From Bryobacteraceae bacterium (GTDB lineage Bacteria; Acidobacteriota; Terriglobia; Bryobacterales; Bryobacteraceae), in contig JASHWA010000478.1 in NCBI GenBank assembly GCA_030044325.1, forward strand, positions 1 through 11,949: a DNA stretch of 11,949 bases, given 5' to 3'. A program made the translations under genes and the position numbers. Position 1 is the stretch's first letter. Every line of letters starts with the position of its first letter. Shown in pieces: positions 1 through 6,051 of the stretch. Below the pieces are notes generated by a model, which saw only the letters and a program-made list of their open reading frames with translations, was not told where the DNA came from and did not search any database.

Positions 1-42
1 TGTTGGCCGTGTCCCCTTTAGCAAGCTGCTAGTCTCGGAAGC

Positions 43-459
43 ATGAGCGATCTCAGCCGCATTGGCGTGGCTATCGATTCCGCGCTGTTGAAGCAGTTCG
101 ACGAGTTGATCGGGCGGCGCGGGTACACCAACCGCTCGGAAGCGTTTCGCGATTTGATTCGCGATCAGCTCATCGAAACCGCGGCGGAGCTGCCCGACAC
201 GGTCGTGGTTGGAACCGTGACGCTGGTTTACGATCATCACGTGCGCATGCTCTCGGAGCGCTTGACGGAAATGCAGCATCAGGCCTTCCACAACGTGCTT
301 TCCACGCTGCACGTGCATCTCGACCACGACCACTGCCTGGAGGTTCTGGTGCTCAAGGGGCGCGCTTCGGCGGTGCGCAAGATGGCGGAAGCGCTCATTT
401 CGACCAAAGGAGTGAAGCACGGCCGGCTCACCATCACCACCAGCGGAGCGGGGCTGTGA
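43..459 (+). CDS. nikR: NikR-type nickel-responsive transcriptional repressor
   Basis: This is a 138-residue ribbon-helix-helix regulator that, in the known family, binds DNA when loaded with Ni(II) and represses nickel uptake or nickel-enzyme genes. Residues 5-45 form the ribbon-helix-helix domain, with the typical RRGYTNRSEAFRDLIR segment. Residues about 55-135 form the ACT-like tetramerisation and metal-binding domain. The high-affinity nickel ligands of E. coli NikR (H76, H87, H89, C95) align with H79, H90, H92 and C98 here (TLHVHLDHDHC), so the metal site looks intact. H97 adds a histidine not present at that place in the E. coli protein. The length matches the family (about 133-140). 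The ATG has only a weak GGAA upstream, and just 42 bases precede it, so an operator or partner gene to the left cannot be judged. Its stop overlaps the start of acpS. No nickel transporter or nickel enzyme is in the window, so its target is unknown. Confidence 0.95.
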   Translation: MSDLSRIGVAIDSALLKQFDELIGRRGYTNRSEAFRDLIRDQLIETAAELPDTVVVGTVTLVYDHHVRMLSERLTEMQHQAFHNVLSTLHVHLDHDHCLEVLVLKGRASAVRKMAEALISTKGVKHGRLTITTSGAGL

Positions 460-833
460 TCGTCGGCACGGGCGTGGATTTGTGCGAGGTTCCGCGCCTG
501 CGCGAGGCGATCGCGCGCCACGGAGAACGGTTCAAACGCCGGGTTTTCACCGACCGCGAGATTGCCTACGCGGAGCGCAAGGCGAATCCATACGAGCGCT
601 TCGCGGCGCGCTTCGCGGCCAAAGAGGCGGGCATGAAGGCGCTCGGCACCGGCTGGCGCGGCGGGATCGCGTGGCGGGATTTCGAGGTGACCAATTTACC
701 CTCGGGCCGGCCGACGCTCGCCTTTTACGGAAAAGCCGCGGAAATCGCCGCGAAACTCGGGGTCCGCAGCGTGGCGCTTTCGCTCACGCATACCCGCGAG
801 CAGGCCATGGCGATCGTGATCCTGGAATCTTGA
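456..833 (+). CDS. acpS: Holo-[acyl-carrier-protein] synthase
   Basis: This 125-residue cytoplasmic enzyme transfers 4'-phosphopantetheine from CoA to the conserved serine of acyl carrier protein, activating it for fatty-acid synthesis. The sequence shows the family hallmarks: the N-terminal IVGTGVDLCEVPR motif with metal-binding D8, the FAARFAAKEAGMKALGTG block with catalytic-site E57, the GRP segment at 84-86, and the C-terminal SLTHT at 109-113. The length is typical of the AcpS group, as opposed to the larger Sfp group. The start is a GTG inside the last codons of nikR; the shared GTGA gives a 4-nt overlap and suggests translational coupling. The stop codon lies in the left arm of a 25-bp palindrome (830-854). 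Nearly every bacterium needs this gene, so the linkage to nikR probably reflects shared transcription rather than shared function. Confidence 0.96.
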   Translation: MIVGTGVDLCEVPRLREAIARHGERFKRRVFTDREIAYAERKANPYERFAARFAAKEAGMKALGTGWRGGIAWRDFEVTNLPSGRPTLAFYGKAAEIAAKLGVRSVALSLTHTREQAMAIVILES

Positions 834-854
834 CATCACAATTTGTGATCTCAA
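830..854. repeat. 25-bp near-perfect palindrome spanning two convergent stop codons
   Basis: The core ATCACAATTTGTGAT (835-849) is a perfect 7+1+7 inverted repeat. One mismatched pair then separates it from outer TTGA/TCAA arms, giving 25 bp. The TGA of acpS (831-833) lies in the left arm, and the TGA of the minus-strand ORF6N gene (853-851) lies in the right arm. The stem is AT-rich and has no T-run, so it is not a classical intrinsic terminator. It could form a weak bidirectional hairpin or bind a dimeric protein. A related copy lies inside the ORF6N gene (about 1143-1177). Confidence 0.8.
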
Positions 855-1426
855 GTCGTCCTAAAACCGAAGCGCGTCTTGCCCGGCGGCAGCAGCTTCA
901 TCGCCTTGAGCTCATCAAACAGTATGCCGATCAATTCGGCGTGCTGCTCCTGATTGTTTTCCAGCAACGTCACTCGCGCGGCCATATCCTTATTCGACGC
1001 GATCATTTCGCGCAAGCGCACAAAGGCGCGCACCACAAGGATACTCATCTCGACCGCGCGGCGGCTGCGCAGTACTGCCGACAGCATCGCGACCCCGTGC
1101 TCAGTGAACGCATAGCAGCGATATCGCCGGCCTCCCCAATCTGAACTTGAGATCACAAATTGCAACCTCAAGTTGTCCACCTCCTCGGCGCTGAGCTGGA
1201 ACATAAAATCTCTGGGAAACCGCTTTCTGTTCCGCCGGACCGCCTGATTCAGCCGGCTGGTCGGAACGCGGTACAGTTTCGCCAGGTCGGAATCGATCAT
1301 AACTTTAAAGCCCCGAATAAGATAGATGCGATGTTCGACCACTTCGGCGGGCACTTTCGCGATACGCGCGGCTGTTCTGGGCATAAGTTCTTTATATTTG
1401 TGTGTTAATCCGGGAAATCCTCTCAT
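851..1426 (-). CDS. ORF6N-domain protein (phage-type DNA-binding family)
   Basis: This is a 191-residue protein. The ATG at 1426 is chosen because a perfect AGGAGG lies 7 nt upstream; an in-frame ATG at 1384 would give 177 residues but has a poorer ribosome site. Residues about 26-115 match the ORF6N domain: VEHRIYLIRGFKVMIDSDLAKLYRV, then VRRNRKRFPRDFMFQL, NLRLQFVISS, and the GGRRYRCYAFTEHGVAMLSAVL block. The tail from about 140 to 180 is predicted helical and possibly coiled-coil. ORF6N is known from phage and many bacterial chromosomes as a putative DNA-binding domain, and the exact function of chromosomal single-domain members is not established. The gene is convergent to acpS (17 nt between stop codons) and divergent from ntrY (28 nt between start codons). 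It interrupts an otherwise co-directional block, which suggests gain by transfer. The family name is firm; the role is not. Confidence 0.88.
   Translation of the reverse strand: MRGFPGLTHKYKELMPRTAARIAKVPAEVVEHRIYLIRGFKVMIDSDLAKLYRVPTSRLNQAVRRNRKRFPRDFMFQLSAEEVDNLRLQFVISSSDWGGRRYRCYAFTEHGVAMLSAVLRSRRAVEMSILVVRAFVRLREMIASNKDMAARVTLLENNQEQHAELIGILFDELKAMKLLPPGKTRFGFRTT
1143..1177 (-). repeat. Internal copy of the ORF6N-associated palindrome
   Basis: This is an imperfect palindrome with 8-bp outer arms (AACTTGAG/CTCAAGTT) inside the ORF6N gene, encoding NLRLQFVISS (residues 85-94). It shares an exact 18-bp inverted match, ACTTGAGATCACAAATTG (1145-1162), with the reverse complement of 839-856. 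Read in the same direction as the 3' copy, 26 of 32 bases agree. Confidence 0.75.
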
Positions 1427-1433
1427 CCCGAAG

Positions 1434-1439
1434 CCTCCT
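1434..1439 (-). promoter_or_regulatory. Strong Shine-Dalgarno of the ORF6N gene
   Basis: On the minus strand, AGGAGG stands 7 nt before the ATG at 1426. It decides the start of the ORF6N gene and is the clearest ribosome site in the window. It shares one base pair with the TATAAT box on the other strand. Confidence 0.85.
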
Positions 1440-1444
1440 ATAAT
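1439..1444 (+). promoter_or_regulatory. Candidate -10 box for ntrY
   Basis: A perfect TATAAT ends 10 nt before the ATG of the kinase gene. No good -35 (TTGACA-like) is seen at 16-18 nt spacing, so the call rests on one box. A start about 7 nt downstream would leave only a few untranslated bases before the ATG, consistent with the absence of a Shine-Dalgarno there. Confidence 0.4.
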
Positions 1445-1454
1445 TAAGACTGTC

Positions 1455-3500
1455 ATGCGCAAGCGGTACCTCATCGGCTCCGGACTGGTCCTTCTTGCCA
1501 TTCTCCTGACACTGGTGGTGTGGCAGGTTTCCCTCAGCTTCGGCGAATATGGACCCGCCGACACCGCGCAGACCTTCGTTTTCTGGGCCGTTTCGACGCT
1601 CATCTTTCTGCTCACGGTGATGCTCGGATTCATGCTGTTTCGCGAGGGCGTCAAGCTGTACCTCGCCCGCCAGAGCAGCCGCGAAGGTTCGCGCATCAAA
1701 TCCAAGCTGGTGATGGGCGCGCTCGCGCTGAGCCTGCTTCCGGTCGTATTTCTGGTCGCCTTCGGCTACGCGATCTTGAATCGCACGCTGGATAAATGGT
1801 TCGGCGTTCCGGCCGAACATATCCGCGCCAATCTGGTGGAAACCGCCAACGCGCTCGACAGCGAAGTGCGCGAGCGGGCGCAGGACCTGGCCAATTGGAT
1901 CGCGCTCGTGCCCGACGTTTCCAGCGGAAAGGCGGATTTCGGGCGGATCTGTTCGGACAACCGCATCGCCAGTTTGCGCATCGACGGCACTCCCGTTTGC
2001 CCGGAAGGAAGAGGCGATCCGGCCACGCTGGTTTTCGAAGCTCAGGCCGCGCTCGCCGACGGGCGCATGTTGACGGTGGGCGTGCGTCCGGGGATCGATC
2101 TTGCGGTGAAGCAGCATGAGATCAACAGCTACATGCGCCAATACAACCAGATCGTTTTTCAGCGCAAATGGTTCCGCAATCTGTATTCGTTGTTTCTGCT
2201 GTTGATCGCGCTGTTTATTCTGTGGGTGGCCACCTGGATCGCGCTGGTGCTGGCGCGCCAGATCAGCGTTCCCATTTCCGCGCTGCTGGTGGCGGCGAGC
2301 GAGGTTCGCCGGGGCAATCTCGGCCATCGCGTGCAGGTGCAAGCCATGGATGAGCTGGCGACTTTGGTGCGCGCCTTCAACGAAATGACGCAGGAGCTCG
2401 AAGCCAACAGCCGCGAGCTCGAAAGCCGCCGGCGCTTCACCGAGGCGATCCTCGAAAGCATTCCCACCGGGGTGATTTCGCTTGCGCCGGACGGCCGCAT
2501 CCAGCGGGTGAATCGCGCGCTGCACGGGCTGTTCAGTCCGGAGCGGATCGCCGCCGCGACCCAGGTGACCGATCTTTTTCCGCCCGGCGACGCCGCCGAA
2601 ATCGAGTACCTGATGAAGCGCGCCCGGCGCACCGGCGTGGCCGCCAGCCAGATCGACCTCGAATCGGACGGCGACGCGCGCTCGACCGCGGTTCTGCACC
2701 TTGCCGTGACCGTTTCGGCGCTGCCCGCGCGGCACTCCGATGCGCCCGGATTCGTGGTCGTTCTCGAAGATACCAGCGAGCTGCTGCGCGCCCAAAAAGC
2801 CGCCGCCTGGCACGAAGTGGCGCGCAGAATCGCGCATGAGCTGAAAAATCCGCTGACGCCCATCGCGCTGTGCGCCGAGCGCATCGCGCGGCAGCTCGAC
2901 CGCGGCGCTTCAACCGCGGAGGCGCAGCGCATCCTGCGCGAATGCTCGGCCACCATCGTGCGCGAAGTGGAATCGGTCAAAATGCTCGCCGACGAATTTT
3001 CCCGTTTTTCGAGATTTCCGGCCGCGCAGCCGGTCCCCAGCGATTTGAACCAGATCGTGCGCAACGCTCTGGGCGTGTTTGCGGAACGCCTCGACGGCAT
3101 CGACCTGCGCGTGGATCTCGCGTCCAATCTGCCGCCGGTCAACGCCGATCCCGAGCAGTTCAAGCGCGTAATCGTAAATCTGGTGGATAACGCCGCGGAA
3201 GCCATGCGCGAATCGCTGGTGCGGCGGCTGCTGGTGACCACCCACTCGGTTTCCGGCGAATCGGTGGAATTGCTGATCGCCGATACCGGCTGCGGCATCT
3301 CCGCCGAGGACAAAGAAAAGCTGTTTCTTCCCTACTTTTCTACGAAAGGACGCGGCACCGGACTGGGCCTGGCCATCGTCAATCATATTCTTTCCGAACA
3401 CGGCGCCCGCATTCGCGTCGAAGACAACCGGCCGGCGGGAGCGCGCTTCTACGTCGAGATTCCCGCCGCGATCGTGGTGGAAGCGGAGGCGCGCGCGTGA
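1455..3500 (+). CDS. ntrY: NtrY-like membrane sensor histidine kinase
   Basis: This is a 681-residue inner-membrane kinase expected to autophosphorylate on histidine and pass phosphate to the response regulator encoded next. Membrane segments are seen at about 7-26, 42-62 and 86-107, and again at 244-267, with an extracytoplasmic region at about 110-240. A HAMP linker (about 265-318) and a PAS domain (about 325-440) follow. The HisKA H-box is RIAHELKNPLTPI with H461. The ATPase has an N-box NLVDNAAEAM, a G1 box DTGCGIS (610-616), an F-box LPYFSTK and a G2 box GRGTGLGLA. This layout matches NtrY of the NtrYX nitrogen-related systems. The ATG at 1455 is preferred because it begins a normal positively charged MRKRYLIG membrane start; a longer in-frame reading from 1326 would run through the divergent ORF6N start region. 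It overlaps the next gene by GTGA. The stimulus cannot be read from the sequence. Confidence 0.92.
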   Translation: MRKRYLIGSGLVLLAILLTLVVWQVSLSFGEYGPADTAQTFVFWAVSTLIFLLTVMLGFMLFREGVKLYLARQSSREGSRIKSKLVMGALALSLLPVVFLVAFGYAILNRTLDKWFGVPAEHIRANLVETANALDSEVRERAQDLANWIALVPDVSSGKADFGRICSDNRIASLRIDGTPVCPEGRGDPATLVFEAQAALADGRMLTVGVRPGIDLAVKQHEINSYMRQYNQIVFQRKWFRNLYSLFLLLIALFILWVATWIALVLARQISVPISALLVAASEVRRGNLGHRVQVQAMDELATLVRAFNEMTQELEANSRELESRRRFTEAILESIPTGVISLAPDGRIQRVNRALHGLFSPERIAAATQVTDLFPPGDAAEIEYLMKRARRTGVAASQIDLESDGDARSTAVLHLAVTVSALPARHSDAPGFVVVLEDTSELLRAQKAAAWHEVARRIAHELKNPLTPIALCAERIARQLDRGASTAEAQRILRECSATIVREVESVKMLADEFSRFSRFPAAQPVPSDLNQIVRNALGVFAERLDGIDLRVDLASNLPPVNADPEQFKRVIVNLVDNAAEAMRESLVRRLLVTTHSVSGESVELLIADTGCGISAEDKEKLFLPYFSTKGRGTGLGLAIVNHILSEHGARIRVEDNRPAGARFYVEIPAAIVVEAEARA

Positions 3501-4870
3501 AAAACACGCGCGTCCTGATCGTGGACGACGAGCCGGGCATTCGCCAGTCCCTGCGCGGTGTGCTCGAAGACGAAGGTTACGAATGCCAGGTGGTCGAAAG
3601 CGGGGAGCAGTGCATCGCAGAGCTGGCGCGCAACAGCTACGACGCCGTTCTGCTGGACGTGTGGCTGCCGGGGATGGATGGAATGGAAACGCTCGCGCGC
3701 ATCCAGGAATTTCCCATCGAAGACCGGCCGCAGGTGCTGATCATTTCGGGCCACGGAACCATTGAAACCGCGGTCAAGGCCACCAAGCTGGGCGCCTTCG
3801 ATTTCCTCGAAAAGCCGCTCACCATCGAAAAGGTCACGGTGGTCCTGAACAACGCCATCCAGCAGCGGCGCCTGGAGCTCGAATTGAGCCGGCTGAAAGA
3901 GCAGGGCAGCACCCGTCCGCAGATCATCGGCGAGAGCGTTCCCATGAAGGCGCTGCGCCAGCAGTTATCGCTGATGGCCGCCACCAACGGGCGGGTGCTG
4001 ATTTTCGGGGAAAGCGGCACGGGCAAGGAGCTGATCGCGCATGCCATCCACGCGGCCAGCCCGCGCGCCGCCGATGCGTTCATCGAATTGAACTGCGCCG
4101 CCATTCCTGAAGAGCTGATCGAAAGCGAGCTGTTCGGCCATCGCCGCGGCAGCCTCGCCGGCGCGGTCGAGGACAAAATCGGAAAATTGCAGAAAGCCCA
4201 CGGCGGAACGCTGTTCCTGGACGAAGTGGGCGACATGTCGCTGCGCACCCAGGCGAAAATCCTGCGCGCCTTCGAGGAACAGCGCTTCGAGCCGGTGGGC
4301 GCGGCTGAGTCGATCCAAGTGGACGTGCGCGTGGTCGCCTCCACCAACAAGAATCTGGAAGAGGAAATCGAGCGCGGTAATTTTCGCGAGGACCTTTTTT
4401 ACAGGTTGAACGTGATTCCCTTCCATGTCCCTCCCTTGCGCGAGCGCGTCGAGGACATTCGGCTGCTGGCGGATCATTTCTTAAAGGAATTTGCCCGCCG
4501 GTACGGCCGCAAACCCAAGGAATTGACTCAGGAAGCTTTACGCGTCCTGGAGGAATATCCCTGGCCGGGGAATGTCCGCGAACTGCGCAACTTGATGGAG
4601 CGGATCGTGATTATGAATCCGCAAATCCGCATCGACGCGCGCCATATTCCGCTCGACCGCTTGCGGCGTGCCGTTTTCGAACGTCCCATCGATCATTTTG
4701 GGAGTCTGCAGGAGGTCCGCGAGGCCGCCGAGCGGGACTACATCCAGAAAAAGCTCGAAGAAACCAAGGGGAATGTCACCCGCGCCGCGGAAATGCTCGG
4801 CCTCGAGCGCAGCCATTTGTATCGAAAAATGAAGGCCTTAGGAATCGCGCCGAAGGAGGCGTCCTCGTAA
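3497..4870 (+). CDS. ntrX: NtrX-like AAA+ response regulator with degenerate GAFTGA loop
   Basis: This 457-residue regulator has a receiver domain (1-120; D10, D11, phospho-acceptor D54, K106), a sigma-54 activator AAA+ domain (about 143-370), and a C-terminal Fis-type helix-turn-helix (about 412-450, GNVTRAAEMLGLERSHLYRKM). Walker A is GESGTGKE (171-178), Walker B is GGTLFLDEVGD (236-246), and the arginine-finger region NFREDLFYRL and the PWPGNVREL segment are present. So nucleotide binding and hydrolysis should be intact. The loop that touches sigma-54, normally GAFTGA, reads GSLAGA at 218-223 (FGHRRGSLAGAVEDK), losing the key phenylalanine and threonine. It starts with GTG overlapping ntrY's stop by 4 nt, so the two are surely co-translated partners. 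Family knowledge links NtrX to nitrogen and redox control; its direct targets here are unknown. It may work without sigma-54. Confidence 0.92.
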   Translation: MKNTRVLIVDDEPGIRQSLRGVLEDEGYECQVVESGEQCIAELARNSYDAVLLDVWLPGMDGMETLARIQEFPIEDRPQVLIISGHGTIETAVKATKLGAFDFLEKPLTIEKVTVVLNNAIQQRRLELELSRLKEQGSTRPQIIGESVPMKALRQQLSLMAATNGRVLIFGESGTGKELIAHAIHAASPRAADAFIELNCAAIPEELIESELFGHRRGSLAGAVEDKIGKLQKAHGGTLFLDEVGDMSLRTQAKILRAFEEQRFEPVGAAESIQVDVRVVASTNKNLEEEIERGNFREDLFYRLNVIPFHVPPLRERVEDIRLLADHFLKEFARRYGRKPKELTQEALRVLEEYPWPGNVRELRNLMERIVIMNPQIRIDARHIPLDRLRRAVFERPIDHFGSLQEVREAAERDYIQKKLEETKGNVTRAAEMLGLERSHLYRKMKALGIAPKEASS

Positions 4871-4991
4871 CAGGTGCCGCGCTACTTGACAGGATTGCGC
4901 GTAGTAACCCAGTCAATTCTGTAAGAAAAATAAACGCGAAATATGTTATCAAAATCGATACAAACCGCGTGTTAGTGTCATTTAAGATTAC
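4871..4991. other. Intergenic region before the lacI-family gene
   Basis: This 121-bp gap is clearly richer in A+T than the genes around it. It must hold the promoter of the LacI-type gene unless that gene is read through from ntrX. A TTGACA at 4886-4891 has no convincing -10 box 16-18 nt downstream. No hairpin plus T-run terminator for ntrX was found. Confidence 0.6.
4947..4960. promoter_or_regulatory. Possible LacI-family operator
   Basis: TATCAAAATCGATA has outer TATC/GATA symmetry and lies about 32 bp before the LacI-type start, where an autoregulatory operator would be expected. Only the outer arms are symmetric, and the central CG typical of such operators is off-centre. The call is tentative. 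Confidence 0.25.
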
Positions 4992-6005
4992 ATGGCCACC
5001 ATTCGGGAGGTTGCCTCGCGCGCGTCCGTTTCCGTCGGAACGGTCTCAAATGTGCTCAGCGGTACTGTGCCGGTCAGCACTCGGCTACGGGATCGCGTGC
5101 TGGCGGTCGTTCGGGAACTGGACTATCAGCCCAATCAGCTCGCCCAGAGCCTGAAAAGCCGGCACACGAAGATGATCGGGATGGTCCTGCGCGACATCAC
5201 CGATCCGCTGTTTCCCCAAATGATGCGCGGCGCGAAAGACGCGGCCTGGGCGCGGAACTATCTGCTGGTCATGCTCGATTCCGACGCAAAGGTCGAGCGC
5301 GAGCAGCAGATCCTCGTTGCCCTGCGCACGCGCCGCGTGGATGGAATCCTGCTCGCGCCGACCGGTCCGGAAGAGAGCCACATTCGCGCGGTGCGCGACG
5401 CGGGCGTGCCGATCGTGTGCCTGGGCCGCGAGTTGCCGGGCCTGGGTCTCGATTGCGTGCTCGCCGACAACTACAAGGGGGCCCATCAATCCGTGGTGCA
5501 CCTGGCTTCCATGGGGAATCGTTCCATCGCTTTTCTGCATGGCGATCGCGCCGATCCGGTCGAGCAGGAGCGCTTTGCCGGATACCGCCGGGGATTGCAG
5601 GATGCGGGGCTCGCGTTCGAGGCGAGCCTCGAAGCCGGAAGCCACTCGGGGCTGGATGAAGGCTATCGCGCGGGCGCGGCGCTCGCCAAGCGGAATCCGC
5701 GTCCCAATGCGATTCTGGCGGCCGATGCCATGCTCGCGGCGGGCCTGCTGCGCGCGCTGCGCGACATGGGATTGCGCTCGCCGGCCGATATCGCGATCGC
5801 CGCGTTCGACGATCCGTTTTGTTGCGACGTTCTTCGCCCGCGCCTGACCGCCGTGGCGCAGCCGTCCTATGAAATAGGCGCCAAGGCGATGGAAATCCTG
5901 CTCAGCCGGATTCACGAGCCGGAACGGCGGCGCAGCAAAACCGTGCTCGACACGATCCTGCATATTCGCGAATCGAGCAGCCCGCTGTCGTCCGCGGCAA
6001 CCTGA
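4992..6005 (+). CDS. LacI-family transcriptional regulator
   Basis: This 337-residue regulator has a typical N-terminal helix-turn-helix (residues 2-22, ATIREVASRASVSVGTVSNVL). The hinge helix region follows at about 48-58, ending in LAQSLKS. From about 60 onward is a periplasmic-binding-protein-like effector domain: KMIGMVLRDITDPLF, then RVDGILLAPTG, NRSIAFLHGD and IAIAAFDDPF. Length and order match full LacI/GalR proteins, which usually repress sugar or nucleoside catabolism genes and are released or activated by a small ligand. The ATG at 4992 is right because the helix-turn-helix begins immediately, although no clear Shine-Dalgarno is present. Neighbours give no target: ntrX lies upstream and glnE is convergent downstream, with no transporter or sugar enzyme nearby. 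It is probably autoregulated or acts elsewhere; the ligand is unknown. Confidence 0.93.
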   Translation: MATIREVASRASVSVGTVSNVLSGTVPVSTRLRDRVLAVVRELDYQPNQLAQSLKSRHTKMIGMVLRDITDPLFPQMMRGAKDAAWARNYLLVMLDSDAKVEREQQILVALRTRRVDGILLAPTGPEESHIRAVRDAGVPIVCLGRELPGLGLDCVLADNYKGAHQSVVHLASMGNRSIAFLHGDRADPVEQERFAGYRRGLQDAGLAFEASLEAGSHSGLDEGYRAGAALAKRNPRPNAILAADAMLAAGLLRALRDMGLRSPADIAIAAFDDPFCCDVLRPRLTAVAQPSYEIGAKAMEILLSRIHEPERRRSKTVLDTILHIRESSSPLSSAAT

Positions 6006-6051
6006 TTCGATCCGAGGCGCGTCAGTTATGGGCGCGTTGGTCATCCGTCCC

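Noticed and set aside
830..854. The palindrome as a classical intrinsic terminator or a CRP/FNR site
   Set aside because: The stem is AT-rich without a T-tract, and the half-sites are in the opposite order to the CRP consensus TGTGA-N6-TCACA. It also lies between gene ends rather than before a gene.
1427..1705. N-terminal extension of the ORF6N protein to an ATG at 1705
   Set aside because: The extra 93 residues lie antisense to the start of ntrY, have no domain, and ignore the AGGAGG placed 7 nt before the ATG at 1426.
1392..2837. A 481-codon minus-strand frame opposite ntrY
   Set aside because: It has low-complexity His/Gln/Arg-rich translation and no domain. It is a shadow of the kinase gene.
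4886..4914. TTGACA at 4886 as a full promoter
   Set aside because: No acceptable -10 hexamer at 16-18 nt spacing; one matching hexamer is expected by chance in such a region.
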